Assembly (NCBI RefSeq): GCF_900091565.1
Contig: NZ_FMCV01000004.1
Coordinates: forward strand, 124,001-188,000
Length of the DNA: 64,000 nt
Direction of reading: 5' to 3'
DNA from: Micromonospora marina
Lineage (GTDB): Bacteria > Actinomycetota > Actinomycetes > Mycobacteriales > Micromonosporaceae
Shown in pieces: positions 19,093 to 28,061 of this stretch. Position 1 is the first letter of the stretch; the number at the start of each line of letters is the position of its first letter. Position numbers and translations under genes: made by a program. A model generated the notes under the pieces. The model made no database searches and was not told the DNA's origin. It saw only the letters and a program-made list of their open reading frames with translations.

Positions 19093-20400
19093 ATGGCCAC
19101 ACCGAGGGTCGCGGTCGTCGGCGCCGGAGCCGCCGGGCTGGCCACACTCAAGGCGCTCGCCGACGCCGGTGTCCCCGCCGTCGCGTTCGAGGCGGCGGAC
19201 ACACCCGGCGGCCTCTGGGTGTACGGCGCACCCGGCTCGCCCGCGTACCGGACGCTGCATCTGAACACCAGCAAGGGGCGCACCGAGTTCGCCGACCACC
19301 CGATGCCGGCCGACTGGCCCGACTACCCCGACCACACCCGCGTCGCCGGTTACCTCGGTGACTACGCCGACCGGTTCGGGCTGCGCGAGGCGGTACGGCT
19401 GCGGCACACCGTCGAGCGGGTCACCCGCACCGGCGACGGCTGGCGGGTGCAGGCCACCGGCCCGGACGGCCCGGTCGAGGTCGACGTCGAGGCGGTGGTG
19501 GTCGCCAACGGGCACAACCGGGTGCCGAAGCGACCCCAGCCGTATCCGGGTGAGTGCACCGCCGAGCAGATGCACAGCCACGACTACCGCGGCCCGGAGC
19601 AGCTCGCCGGGCGCCGGGTGCTCGTGGTCGGCGGCGGCAACTCCGCCATGGACATCGCCGTCGACGCGTCGTACGCCGCCGCGCGCACGCTGCTGTCGCT
19701 GCGCCGCGGCGTCTGGGTGGTGCCCAAGTACCTGCTCGGCCGCCCGTCGGACACGCTCAACGGCGCGCTGGCCCGCCGGCTGCCCTGGCGGCTGCGACAG
19801 CGGATCAGCCAGACCATGATCACTACTGCGGTCGGGTCACTCGCCCGGTACGGGCTGCCCGCACCGGCGCACGGCTTCCTCCAGGACCACCCGACGCTGT
19901 CCGACGCGCTGCTGTCCCGGCTCACCCACGGCGACATCCAGGCCCGGCCCGGCATCGCCCGCTTCGACGGCGACCGGGCCGAGTTCACCGACGGCCGCAC
20001 CGACGAGGTCGACCTGGTCGTCTGGTGCACCGGCTACCGGGTCGAGGTGCCGTTCCTCGACCCGGCGCTGCTCGGCGACGGCGCGGACCGGCTGCCGCTG
20101 TACCGGCACGTGTTCCACCTGGACGCCCCCGGGCTGGCGTTCGTCGGGCTGATGCAGTCCACCGGCGCCGCGTTCCCACTGGTCGAGGCGCAGGCCCGGC
20201 TGGTGGCCGCACGCCTGGCCGGCACCTGGGCGCCACCGGACCCGGCCCGCCAAGCGGCCGCCTGCCGGGAGGAACTGCGTGCCGCCACCGCCCGGTGGGG
20301 GCAGCGCCGCCCGCACATGCGCGTCGACTTCGACGTCTACCTGGCCGAGCTGGGCCGCGAACTGGCCACCGGGCGGCGCCGGGCCGGAGCGGCCCGATGA
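19093..20400 (+). CDS. Flavin-containing monooxygenase
   Basis: A 435-residue FAD- and NADPH-dependent oxygenase of the FMO/Baeyer-Villiger superfamily. The FAD loop VVGAGAAGLATLKAL is at residues 6-20, the FMO-like segment MHSHDYRGPEQLAG near 160, and the NADPH loop VVGGGNSAMDIAVD near 178. The C-terminal WCTGYRVEVPFL motif is typical. Its stop overlaps the SDR start (ATGA). Likely acts on a small hydrophobic or amine substrate that also induces the TetR. Confidence 0.87.
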   Translation: MATPRVAVVGAGAAGLATLKALADAGVPAVAFEAADTPGGLWVYGAPGSPAYRTLHLNTSKGRTEFADHPMPADWPDYPDHTRVAGYLGDYADRFGLREAVRLRHTVERVTRTGDGWRVQATGPDGPVEVDVEAVVVANGHNRVPKRPQPYPGECTAEQMHSHDYRGPEQLAGRRVLVVGGGNSAMDIAVDASYAAARTLLSLRRGVWVVPKYLLGRPSDTLNGALARRLPWRLRQRISQTMITTAVGSLARYGLPAPAHGFLQDHPTLSDALLSRLTHGDIQARPGIARFDGDRAEFTDGRTDEVDLVVWCTGYRVEVPFLDPALLGDGADRLPLYRHVFHLDAPGLAFVGLMQSTGAAFPLVEAQARLVAARLAGTWAPPDPARQAAACREELRAATARWGQRRPHMRVDFDVYLAELGRELATGRRRAGAAR

Positions 20401-21260
20401 GCGCCGCAGGCCCGCAGGGAAGCGGTACCGAAGCGGTACGTGGGCTGGCCGGGCGGCGGGTGCTGGTCACCGGCGCCCGGGGCACGTTCGGGCAGCACCT
20501 GGGCGCGGCACTCACCGCCGCCGGGGCGCATGTGGTCGGGCTGGACCTGCACGCCGACCCCGGCGCCACACCGCCGGTGCTCGGCGTCGACCTGACCGAC
20601 CCGGCCGCGACCCCACCAGCGGTGGCCGCCGCCGTCGAGCGGCTCGGCGGGCTGGACCTGCTGATCAACAACGCCGGGGTGGGCGGACCCGCGCCCGCCG
20701 AGCTGCCTCCGGACGAGGTGGTACGCCGCCAGATCGAGGTGAACCTGCTCGCCGCCTGGCGTACCACCGCCGCCGCGATGCCCGCCCTGGAGGCCGCCCG
20801 CGGCCGGGTGATCTTCGTGGCCAGCCGGATGGCGGTGCTGCCGCTGCCGCTGGCCGCCGCGTACGGGGTCAGCAAGCGGGCGCTCGTCGCGTACGCCGAC
20901 GCGCTGCGCCACGAGGTCGGCACCCACGTCGGCGTCAGCGTCGTCTACCCCAGCATGGTCGCCTCCCCGATCCACGACAGCACAGTGGCGGCCGGGCTGT
21001 CGCTGAGCGGAGTGTCCCGCCCGGAGCCGGTCGAGGGGGTGGTGACGGCGATCCTGCGCGCCGCCACCGCCCGCCGCGCGCCACGGGACGTGGCCACCAC
21101 CAGGCGCGGCCGGATCGAGATGGCGCTGGCCCGGCACGCCCCGGCGCTCGCCGACCGGATGGTGCGCCGTACCGTCGCCAGCCGGCTGGCCGCCGGTGAC
21201 CTGGACGGTGCGGCGCTGGCCGAGGGCATGGTCCGGCGGCACCGGAAGGACCGCCGGTAG
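20397..21260 (+). CDS. Short-chain dehydrogenase/reductase
   Basis: 287 residues with the classical SDR layout: the cofactor loop TGARGTFGQHLG, NNAG at the fourth strand, and an active-site YGVSK (Tyr-x3-Lys) preceded by a serine. Translationally coupled to the monooxygenase, so the two probably act in sequence on one compound under the TetR operator. Confidence 0.87.
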   Translation: MSAAGPQGSGTEAVRGLAGRRVLVTGARGTFGQHLGAALTAAGAHVVGLDLHADPGATPPVLGVDLTDPAATPPAVAAAVERLGGLDLLINNAGVGGPAPAELPPDEVVRRQIEVNLLAAWRTTAAAMPALEAARGRVIFVASRMAVLPLPLAAAYGVSKRALVAYADALRHEVGTHVGVSVVYPSMVASPIHDSTVAAGLSLSGVSRPEPVEGVVTAILRAATARRAPRDVATTRRGRIEMALARHAPALADRMVRRTVASRLAAGDLDGAALAEGMVRRHRKDRR

Positions 21261-21270
21261 CCTGCTCGCC

Positions 21271-21780
21271 ATGGCCGTCTCGCCCTACATCACCCGCCTG
21301 CGCCGCCACGTCGGGCACGACCTGCTCATGCTGTACGGCGTCAGCGGCGTGGTCACCGACGACGCGGGGCGGGTGCTGCTGGCCCGCCGGGGCGACAACG
21401 GCCGCTGGTCGGTCCCGGCCGGCACCGTGGACCCGGGCGAGCAACCGGCCGACGCGGTGGTGCGCGAGGTCCACGAGGAGACCGGCGTCGAGGTGGCGAT
21501 CGACCGGCTGGCCGGCGTGGCCACCCATCCGGTGGTCTACCCCAACGGTGACGCCTGCGAATACCTGAACGTCTGGTTCCGCTGCCGGGCGATCGGCGGG
21601 TCACCGACGGCCGACGGCGACGAGTCGCTGGCGGTGGCCTGGTTCGCCCCGGACGCGCTGCCCGACCTGGACGACTGGTCGCGGCTGCGGATCGGCACGG
21701 CGCTCACCGACGACGCCCCGCCCTGGTACGCCGCGCCGGGCCGGAGCCACCCGGCGCTGCACCAGCCCGACAACCTCTAG
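21271..21780 (+). CDS. NUDIX hydrolase
   Basis: 169 residues. The Nudix box G-x5-E-x7-REVHEETGV is intact around residues 50-73 (GTVDPGEQPADAVVREVHEETG). It hydrolyses a nucleoside diphosphate linked to X; the substrate cannot be told from sequence. The N-terminal helix (ITRLRRHVGHDLLMLYGV) marks a common actinobacterial subgroup. It follows the SDR by ten bases. Confidence 0.88.
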   Translation: MAVSPYITRLRRHVGHDLLMLYGVSGVVTDDAGRVLLARRGDNGRWSVPAGTVDPGEQPADAVVREVHEETGVEVAIDRLAGVATHPVVYPNGDACEYLNVWFRCRAIGGSPTADGDESLAVAWFAPDALPDLDDWSRLRIGTALTDDAPPWYAAPGRSHPALHQPDNL

Positions 21781-21963
21781 CCGAACACCATCTCGTACGG
21801 CCGGTCCGGGGCCAGCGCCACCGGCGACACCAGTCGCACCCGGATCCGGCCCGGCGACCAGGTCAACTCCTCGACCGTGACCCGGCCCCGGCAGGTGATG
21901 CCGCGGAGCGTGCCGGCGGGCAGGGCCGGAGGCGGACGTGGAACAGCGCGCTGAGGCGCGTAC
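21778..21963 (-). pseudogene. C-terminal remnant of a glycoside hydrolase-like protein
   Basis: On the minus strand about 60 codons end at a TAG shared with the palindromic CTAG of the Nudix stop. The text PPPALPAGTLRGITCRGRVT then VEELTWSPGRIRVRLVSP resembles the C-terminal domain of alpha-L-fucosidase-type hydrolases (GH95-like). No start or upstream domain exists before the LysE gene. I read it as a deletion scar. The family assignment is from pattern only. Confidence 0.4.
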
Positions 21964-21968
21964 CCCGG

Positions 21969-22619
21969 TCAGGGCGTGGCGGCGGCGGCGCGGGAGCGGT
22001 CGGCGGCGATCCGCACCGCGAGCGCCGCCAGCACCGTGCCCATCACGTACCGCTGCAGGTGCGCCCAGCCCGGCCTGCGGGTCAGGAACGCCGACACCGA
22101 GCCGGCGCTGAGCACGATCAGCGCGTTCACGGTGAGCGCGACGACGATCTGGGTCAGGCCGAGCAGGAGACTCTGCACCGCCACCTGCCCCCGCGCCGGG
22201 TCGACGAACTGCGGCAGCAGCGACACGTACAGGATGGCGATCTTCGGGTTGAGGAGGTTGGTGACCAGGCCCATGGTGAACAGGCGCCGGGGCCGGTCCG
22301 GCGGCAGCGGCGCCGGGGCGAACGCCGACGTGCCACCGGGGCGCAGCGTCCGCCAGGCCAGCCACAGCAGGTACGCCGCGCCGGCCAGCTTCACCGCCGT
22401 GTACAGCGGCGGGACCAGCACGAACACGGTGGCGATGCCGGCCACCGCCGCGGCCAGGTAGACCAGGAAACCGGCAGCCACGCCGAGCAGCGACACCAGC
22501 CCGGCCCGCCGCCCCTGGGTCACCGACCGGGACACCAGATAGACCATGTTGGGACCGGGTGTGAGGACCAGACCGAGCGCCACCAGGGCGATTCCCATGA
22601 CCGCGCCGACAGTGACCAC
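21969..22619 (-). CDS. LysE family amino-acid exporter
   Basis: 216 residues and about six membrane helices. The LysE/RhtB signature GLVLTPGPNMVYLVSRSVTQG lies at residues 17-37 and TNLLNPKIAILYVSLLPQFV near 120. Such proteins export amino acids or related metabolites. Start GTG at 22619. Confidence 0.9.
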   Translation of the reverse strand: MVTVGAVMGIALVALGLVLTPGPNMVYLVSRSVTQGRRAGLVSLLGVAAGFLVYLAAAVAGIATVFVLVPPLYTAVKLAGAAYLLWLAWRTLRPGGTSAFAPAPLPPDRPRRLFTMGLVTNLLNPKIAILYVSLLPQFVDPARGQVAVQSLLLGLTQIVVALTVNALIVLSAGSVSAFLTRRPGWAHLQRYVMGTVLAALAVRIAADRSRAAAATP

Positions 22620-22745
22620 GTCGCCTCCCCGTTGCCGACCGTGAACCGGACACTACGCCGGTCGCCGCGGTACGCGGGTGCCCGTGACGCGACAGTGGGT
22701 GTTACGCGGGTCACGTGAGCGGCGCACACCGGTGATACTTGCCGC

Positions 22746-23045
22746 ATGTCGCTCGTGCTCAAGGACGTCCGCCCGGGACGCCCGGCCGCCGAGGTCGGCT
22801 ACTGGACGGCAGCTCCGGCGCGCGGCCGGGGTGTCGTGCCACGGGCGGTGGGGGCGGTCACCGGGTGGGCGTTCGCCCGGTTCGCCGCCGCCGGCCTGAC
22901 CCGTCTGGAGCTGCTGCACCAGGTCGACAACCCGGCCTCCTGCCGGGTCGCGGAGAAGAGCGGGTACGCGTTCGCCGAGGTGATGCCGGCCCGCCCGCCC
23001 TTTCCCCGCGACGGCCACCGCCATGTCCGCCACCTGGTCTCATGA
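22746..23045 (+). CDS. N-terminally truncated GNAT acetyltransferase (RimJ/RimL type)
   Basis: Only 99 residues, against about 170 in the family. It retains the acetyl-CoA region AEVGYWTAAPARGRGVVPRA and the HQVDNPASCRVAEKSGYAF motif, but lacks the first strands and helices. Upstream bases 22650-22745 do not supply them in any frame. Probably a non-functional relic, although it keeps an ATG. It overlaps the convergent YkvA gene by six bases. Confidence 0.55.
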   Translation: MSLVLKDVRPGRPAAEVGYWTAAPARGRGVVPRAVGAVTGWAFARFAAAGLTRLELLHQVDNPASCRVAEKSGYAFAEVMPARPPFPRDGHRHVRHLVS

Positions 23046-23447
23046 CGGAGGAGACGCGACAGTGCCGCCGAGCAGGCGCAGCAGCAGCCGTGGCTCGCCC
23101 GGCCACGCGTCGAGCAGCACCTGCCGGGGTACCTGCCGGGCGGCGTAGCGCAACGCGAGCGCCACCACCACGATGTCGTCGAGCGGACCGATCACCGGCA
23201 GGAACTCAGGGATCAGGTCGATCGGGCTGGCCACCCAGAGCCCGGCGACCACTATCGCGACCCGGGCGCGGCGGGGCACCCGCGGGTCGCGGCGCAGCCG
23301 TCGCACCGCTGTCACACAGTCGGGTACGAACGCGGCCAGATCGCGCAGGATGCCCGGCGGCAGGCGCCGGGCCAGCAGCACCAGCACCCCCCAGCTCACG
23401 ATCAAGCCGACCGTCGCCATTCCGAGACCGATGAGCCAGTCGCGCAC
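23040..23447 (-). CDS. YkvA family (DUF1232) membrane protein
   Basis: 135 residues. A single N-terminal membrane helix is followed by the DUF1232 core VASPIDLIPEFLPVIGPLDD, which forms a second hydrophobic hairpin. Function unknown. Confidence 0.87.
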   Translation of the reverse strand: MRDWLIGLGMATVGLIVSWGVLVLLARRLPPGILRDLAAFVPDCVTAVRRLRRDPRVPRRARVAIVVAGLWVASPIDLIPEFLPVIGPLDDIVVVALALRYAARQVPRQVLLDAWPGEPRLLLRLLGGTVASPPS

Positions 23448-23581
23448 GCCGATACCTCTCTCCGTACTCCGTGCAGCACGCTACGCGGCGTCCCGCCCGG
23501 CGCGCGGGAACAGGCCGGCCCCGCGCGACGCTGACCCTTGTCGGACGGTGGCGGATACGGTGGGTACGGGAGGTGACGGCG

Positions 23582-24046
23582 GTGACGACAGGCTGGGAGG
23601 CCGCGGTCGAGGCACAGATCCGCTCGGCCCAGGAGCGCGGCGAGTTCGACAACCTGCCGGGCGCCGGCAAGCCGATCCCGGGGCGCGACATGCCCTACGA
23701 CGAGGGCTGGTGGATCCGCAGCTTCATGGAACGCGAGCAGATCCCGTCCGACCTGCTGCTGCCCACGCCGCTCCAGTTGCGCCGCCGCATCGAACAGCTC
23801 CCGGCCGAGCTGCGCGACCTGCCCACCGAGGAGGCCGTCCGGTCGTACGTGGCGGCGCTCAACACCGAGGTGGTGGCCTGGCTGCGTACCCCGACCGGGC
23901 CACGCGTGGTGGTCCGCCCGGTGAACGTCGAGGAGGCGGTGCGCCGCTGGCGTGCCGACCGGGAACGCAACACACCGGTCGTCACGGCGCCGGAGCAGCA
24001 GCGAGCCACTCCGGCCCGGCCGCGCCGGCGCTGGTGGCGTCGCTGA
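23582..24046 (+). CDS. DnaJ-C28-like protein (DUF1992)
   Basis: 154 residues with the DUF1992 signature: EAQIRSAQERGEFDNLPGAG, GKPIPGRD and DEGWWIRSFMEREQI. The human homologue is DNAJC28, but no J domain is present. GTG at 23582 is spaced better from GGGAGG (23568-23573) than the in-frame GTG at 23573. The C-terminus is basic (RPRRRWWRR). Function unknown. Confidence 0.87.
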   Translation: MTTGWEAAVEAQIRSAQERGEFDNLPGAGKPIPGRDMPYDEGWWIRSFMEREQIPSDLLLPTPLQLRRRIEQLPAELRDLPTEEAVRSYVAALNTEVVAWLRTPTGPRVVVRPVNVEEAVRRWRADRERNTPVVTAPEQQRATPARPRRRWWRR

Positions 24047-24052
24047 GAACGT

Positions 24053-24619
24053 TCAGGAAAGCGTCGCCTGCCAGGTCCACGCGGTACGCCGGGGACGGTC
24101 GCCGAGCGGTGCGCGGCCGGTCAGCCACAGCAGCACCGGCACCGGGTCGCCGCCCGGCGCGTCGGGGAACAGCCGGCGTACCACCCCGGCGCACAGCTCG
24201 GCGGGTGGCGACCAGTCCAGGCCGAGCCCTCGGGTCAGGTCGTGCGTGTGCAGGAGGATCTCGGCCACACCCATCGCGGCGAACCCGCCCGGATCGCACG
24301 GGCCGAAGTGCCACGCGCGGTCGTCCGGATTCGCGGCGTCGATCGTGGCGGCCAGCATCCCGGCCGCGGCCGCTGCGATCGTGAGCACCTCGGCGGGCGT
24401 GGCGTCGGCGCGTACCCGCAGGTCGAACGGCAGATAGCCGCCGCCGGGCCGACCCGACACCTGACCGGTGTACGCGACCAGGTCGTGCGCGATGTGCGCG
24501 GCGGTGGTCCAGCAGGACCAGTCCAGGCCGCCGGCGCGTACCGTCCAGTCCCGGTCGCCGGCGGGCCGCAGCACCGCTGTCGCCGCGGCCGCGGCGGCGC
24601 GGACGTCCGCGCCGGTCAT
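24053..24619 (-). CDS. Maleylpyruvate isomerase/DinB-like mycothiol-dependent family protein
   Basis: 188 residues, a four-helix bundle of the MDMPI N-terminal type. DWSCWTTAAHIAHDLVAYTGQ carries the usual first metal-site histidines, and AEILLHTHDLTRGLGLDW the third. It is likely a metal-dependent thiol-S-transferase-like protein; the substrate is unknown. It lies five bases after the methyltransferase and is probably cotranscribed. Confidence 0.77.
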   Translation of the reverse strand: MTGADVRAAAAAATAVLRPAGDRDWTVRAGGLDWSCWTTAAHIAHDLVAYTGQVSGRPGGGYLPFDLRVRADATPAEVLTIAAAAAGMLAATIDAANPDDRAWHFGPCDPGGFAAMGVAEILLHTHDLTRGLGLDWSPPAELCAGVVRRLFPDAPGGDPVPVLLWLTGRAPLGDRPRRTAWTWQATLS

Positions 24620-24624
24620 CGCCG

Positions 24625-25401
24625 TCACAACCGGCGTACGCGCAGCACGCACGTCAGCATCGGGAGCGTGAACTCGCCGTCGGCCGTCTCCGGCCGGCCG
24701 GCCAGGTAGGCGCGGATGCGGTCGAGCGCCTCCGCGCGGTCCCGGTCCGGCATGACCAGCGTCCCGGCCCGGGTGGCGAGCGTCGCCACGAGCGAGTCGG
24801 CGGTACGGCGCTGGCCGTGCGGGAACTCCGCCTGCTCGGGCGAGCCGAACCGGGCCCCGCCGGTCTCCGGCAGGTGCATGCCGGTCGTGGCGGCGCGCCA
24901 GCTCGCGGGCGTGTCCCGGGGGCCGATGGCGGCGCTTCCGCTGACCGCCGCGAGCCCGGCGACCCAGTCGACCCGGTCGTCCACGACGTTCCACAGTCCG
25001 GCCAGGACTCCGCCGGGGGAGAGGATCCGGGCGATCTCCGGGCCGGCCACTGCCATGTCGAACCAGTGCATCGCGTTGCCGGCGACCACTGCGTCGACCG
25101 AGGCGTCCGGCAGCGGGATCGCCTCGGCGCTGCCGGAAAGCGCGCGTATGCCCGGCAGGGTGCGGCGCAGTTCGGCGAGCATCGCCGGGTCCGGCTCGAC
25201 CGCCGTCACGTCGTCGGTCACCTCGGCCAGCGTGGCGGTGAGCTTGCCGGTGCCCGCGCCGAGGTCGAGCGCCCGCGCGCCGGGCGCGGGTTCGAGGGCC
25301 CACCGCAGAGCGGCCCGCGCGTAGTCCGGGCGGTGTTCGGCGTACGCCGTCGCCGCCGCGCCGAACGACGAGGAGTGCCGACGTCGTGCGTCTTCGTCCA
25401 T
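24625..25401 (-). CDS. Class I SAM-dependent methyltransferase
   Basis: 258 residues. Motif I is ALDLGAGTGKLTATL (residues about 43-57), motif II VEPDPAMLAELRR, and motif III-like ILSPGGVLAGLWN. It belongs to the small-molecule Methyltransf_11/25 group with the WFD motif (NAMHWFDM). Substrate unknown. Confidence 0.85.
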   Translation of the reverse strand: MDEDARRRHSSSFGAAATAYAEHRPDYARAALRWALEPAPGARALDLGAGTGKLTATLAEVTDDVTAVEPDPAMLAELRRTLPGIRALSGSAEAIPLPDASVDAVVAGNAMHWFDMAVAGPEIARILSPGGVLAGLWNVVDDRVDWVAGLAAVSGSAAIGPRDTPASWRAATTGMHLPETGGARFGSPEQAEFPHGQRRTADSLVATLATRAGTLVMPDRDRAEALDRIRAYLAGRPETADGEFTLPMLTCVLRVRRL

Positions 25402-25430
25402 CCAGGCACCCTATCGGCGGCCGGCCACCC

Positions 25431-25460
25431 TTGACGTACGAACTCTGCTTCGTGAATAAT
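25431..25460 (+). promoter_or_regulatory. Promoter of the TerC gene and its riboswitch
   Basis: TTGACG (25431-25436), 18-base spacer, AATAAT (25455-25460). Transcription would begin near 25467, just before the riboswitch. Confidence 0.6.
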
Positions 25461-25467
25461 GGGTCAT

Positions 25468-25624
25468 AGTTCGAGGGGGAGTACCCGACGATCCACGCAC
25501 CGCCGTCAGTACGGGCCCGGCCCATCCGGATCCCGGCGATGCAGCCACCGTCACAGGTGGCCCGGGGAGACCGTCGTCCAGCAGCGCCGGAACACCGTGT
25601 GCCGGCCCGGGCGAGAGGTCTCCC
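25468..25624 (+). promoter_or_regulatory. yybP-ykoY (manganese) riboswitch upstream of TerC
   Basis: The two conserved arms of this riboswitch class are present: GGGGGAGTA at 25475-25483 and GGGGAGACC at 25564-25572, flanked by pairing GACGA/TCGTC. TerC/Alx exporters are the best-known targets. GGGAGACC (25565-25572) is also perfectly complementary to GGTCTCCC (25617-25624), which overlaps the ribosome binding site GAGAGG. Thus ligand binding could free or hide the start. Class membership is from motif recognition, not a covariance search. Confidence 0.68.
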
Positions 25625-25627
25625 TTC

Positions 25628-26596
25628 GTGATGTCCGTGTCCTGGTGGATCTGGGCCGTCCTCATGCTGGCGATCGCGGCGATGCTCGCCGTCGATCTGT
25701 TCCTGCACCGCGACAACCACGTCATCGGCTTCCGTGAGGCAGCCGTCTGGTCCGGCATCTGGATTGCCGCCGGCCTGCTCTTCGGCGTGGTCCTCTGGGC
25801 CTGGCAGGGCGGTGACGTGGCCGGCACCTACTACGCCGGCTACCTGATCGAGAAGGCGCTGTCGATCGACAACGTCTTCGTCTTCGCGCTGATCTTCACC
25901 TACTTCGCCGTGCCCGCCGCGTTCCAGCACAAGGTGCTGTTCTGGGGTGTCATCGGCGCCCTGGTCTTCCGGTTCATCTTCATCTTCGTCGGCGCGGAGC
26001 TGCTCGAGACGTTCTTCTGGACCGCATACGTGTTCGGCGCGTTCCTCATCTACACCGGCTACAAGATGGCGTTCCGCCACGACGGGCAGGCCCCGCCGGA
26101 CCGCAACCCCGTCGTCCGCCTGGTCCGCCGGATCGTCCCGACCGACCCCGCCTACCACGGTGACAGGTTCGTCGCCCGGGTCGACGGCAAGCGGGTCGCG
26201 ACCCTACTGTTCGTGGTCCTGATCGCGGTCGAGGCCACCGATCTGATCTTCGCCATCGACAGCGTCGCCGCGATCCTGGCCATCACCACCAGCACGTTCA
26301 TCGTCTGGACCGCCAACGCCTTCGCCATCCTCGGCCTGCGCAGCCTCTACTTCTGCCTCGCCGGGCTGCTGCGCCGCTTCGTGCACCTGCACTACGGCCT
26401 GGCCGTCCTGCTCGCCTTCGCGGGCGTCAAGTTGATCCTCTCGGAGACCCCGGTCGGCAAGCTGCCCATCCCGGTCACCCTCGGCGTGATCGTGGTGACG
26501 ATCGCGGTGTCGATCGTGTGGAGTCTGCGCAGCACCCGGGGCGCCGAGGCGAACGACGTCGACGCGGCCGACTCACCGGCGAACTCGGCGCGCTGA
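25628..26596 (+). CDS. TerC/Alx family metal-ion exporter
   Basis: 322 residues, eight or nine membrane helices. The family repeat is clear: YLIEKALSIDNVFVFALIF and, in the second half, IAVEATDLIFAIDSVAAIL, each with the acidic residues thought to carry Mn2+. Starts possible at GTG 25628 or ATG 25631. Alx/TerC proteins export manganese, which fits the riboswitch in front. Confidence 0.92.
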   Translation: MMSVSWWIWAVLMLAIAAMLAVDLFLHRDNHVIGFREAAVWSGIWIAAGLLFGVVLWAWQGGDVAGTYYAGYLIEKALSIDNVFVFALIFTYFAVPAAFQHKVLFWGVIGALVFRFIFIFVGAELLETFFWTAYVFGAFLIYTGYKMAFRHDGQAPPDRNPVVRLVRRIVPTDPAYHGDRFVARVDGKRVATLLFVVLIAVEATDLIFAIDSVAAILAITTSTFIVWTANAFAILGLRSLYFCLAGLLRRFVHLHYGLAVLLAFAGVKLILSETPVGKLPIPVTLGVIVVTIAVSIVWSLRSTRGAEANDVDAADSPANSAR

Positions 26597-26975
26597 TCCT
26601 CCGCCACCGCGTTCTCCCGTCAGGACGCGCTCTGCTCACATGCCACACCCACCGACAGGCGGGTGTCGGTTTCTCGTCCGGACGGTGAGCGGCACGCACC
26701 CCGGAACCGCCACCCAGGTGCCGCCGGTGAAGACCGACCATGCCCCAGCCGGGAGCCGCCACAGTGGCAACGGAGTCGGCACACGACAGGCGCTGTCCGC
26801 CCTTCGGCAGGAGCGGGCGCGTATTAATGGATTACCGATAACAGTATTTGCTTAACCCGGACGGTCAAAAAGGACTAATCGGCACTGCACCATAATGACA
26901 GTTATGTGCGGACCAACTCCTTGGAAGCCGTCGGCGTACGATCACGCCACCGAAGCCGACCCCAGGGAGCAGGCG
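26597..26975 (+). other. Gene-free gap with an AT-rich dyad
   Basis: No convincing protein or RNA here. The last 150 bases are unusually AT-rich for this genome (for example GTATTAATGGATTACC). They contain CATAA-TGACAG-TTATG at 26891-26906, with further partial symmetry outside (GCAC...GTGC). It could be the promoter or operator region of the following gene. The 5-6-5 layout also resembles a Xer core, see findings. Confidence 0.4.
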
Positions 26976-27455
26976 ATGGCGTTCGACGCGACACTGGCCA
27001 GGATCAACGACGGCGTCCAGATGCATCACCAGCACGGTCGGCGGGAGGACGCCCGCGACTTGTTCACCCGGATCTGGAACGAGATCGGCGCGGAGCAGGG
27101 CGACCCGCTGCATGTCTGCGTCCTCGCCCACGCGATGGCCGACGTGCAGGACGACGTACGCCAGGAGCTTGTCTGGGACCAGCGGGCGCTCGCGGCGGCT
27201 GACCTGCTCACCGACGAGCAGGTCGCGCGGGCCGGGGTGCCGATGCCGGTTGCCGGGCTGTACCCGTCGCTGCATCTCAACCTGGCGGAGTGCCACCGCA
27301 GGCTCGGCGAACTCGACCAGGCGAGGGACCACCTCCGGCGGGCCCGGGAGGGTGTCGAGGCGCTCGGCGACGACGGCTACGGGAAGTTGATCAGAGGTGG
27401 CCTGGACCGGTTGTCGCAGGAACTGGCCGCCGACAGGCCGCAGGCGAATGGCTAG
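26976..27455 (+). CDS. TPR-like helical protein
   Basis: 159 residues. AFDATLARINDGVQMHHQHGR and YPSLHLNLAECHRRLGELDQARDHL are tetratricopeptide-like helices; no catalytic motif. ATG at 26976, six bases after AGGGAGC, is preferred over the upstream ATG at 26895. Similar proteins are often counted as hypothetical tetratricopeptide proteins. Overlaps the convergent TetR gene by four bases. Confidence 0.68.
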   Translation: MAFDATLARINDGVQMHHQHGRREDARDLFTRIWNEIGAEQGDPLHVCVLAHAMADVQDDVRQELVWDQRALAAADLLTDEQVARAGVPMPVAGLYPSLHLNLAECHRRLGELDQARDHLRRAREGVEALGDDGYGKLIRGGLDRLSQELAADRPQANG

Positions 27456-28045
27456 CCGCGAATGCTCGTTGACGGGGTGACGGCGGCGACGACCAGGTCG
27501 ACGATGCCGTCGGCGTAGTCGTCGGTGAGCGGTCCGTTGCGCAGCAGCCAGCGGTGGTAGAGCGGGCCGAACAGCAGCTCCACCACCTGGTCCAGCGCCG
27601 CGTCGGGGCGGACCTGGCCGGCCTCGCGAGCGGCCTCCAGGCGAACGCGCACCGCGTTCAGCTGAGGGCGGAGCAGTCGGTCGCGTGCCTGCGCGCCCAG
27701 TTCCTCGTCGGCGAGCGTCTCGATGGTGATGGCGCGGGTGGTGGCGGACAACCGTGGATCGGCGAACTCGGCGACAGTGGCCCGGAGAACCTGGCGCAGG
27801 TCAGCCCGCAGGTCACCGGTGTCGGGCAGCGCGACGACCTCCGGCACATCGTCAGCGAGCGCATCCAGGATGACCGCGCCCTTGCCGCGCCACCAGCGGT
27901 AGATCGTCTGCTTGCCGACGCCGGCGCGGGCGGCGATCGCCTCGACGGTCAGGGCCGGGTAGCCGGTCTCGGCCAGCAGTTCGAGGGCGGCGGCGAGGAT
28001 CGCGCGGCGGGACTGCTCGTTGCGGCGGGTGGGCTGCGGGGTCAC
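27452..28045 (-). CDS. TetR family regulator of the adjacent glycosyltransferase
   Basis: 197 residues; helix-turn-helix TVEAIAARAGVGKQTIYRWWRGK at about residues 33-55, then a TetR_C-like effector domain. GTG at 28045. Divergent from the macrolide-type glycosyltransferase, with two near-identical dyads in the 107-base gap, so it most likely represses that gene and itself until a drug or metabolite binds. Confidence 0.87.
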   Translation of the reverse strand: MTPQPTRRNEQSRRAILAAALELLAETGYPALTVEAIAARAGVGKQTIYRWWRGKGAVILDALADDVPEVVALPDTGDLRADLRQVLRATVAEFADPRLSATTRAITIETLADEELGAQARDRLLRPQLNAVRVRLEAAREAGQVRPDAALDQVVELLFGPLYHRWLLRNGPLTDDYADGIVDLVVAAVTPSTSIRG

Positions 28046-28061
28046 CCCACGAGCCTACAGC

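Noticed and set aside
26640..26855. 71-codon frame as a gene
   Set aside because: No ribosome binding site, low-complexity composition and no family likeness.
26895..26975. Upstream ATG of the TPR-like gene
   Set aside because: The extension (CGPTPWKPSAYDHATE) has no helix pattern and the later ATG has AGGGAGC in front.
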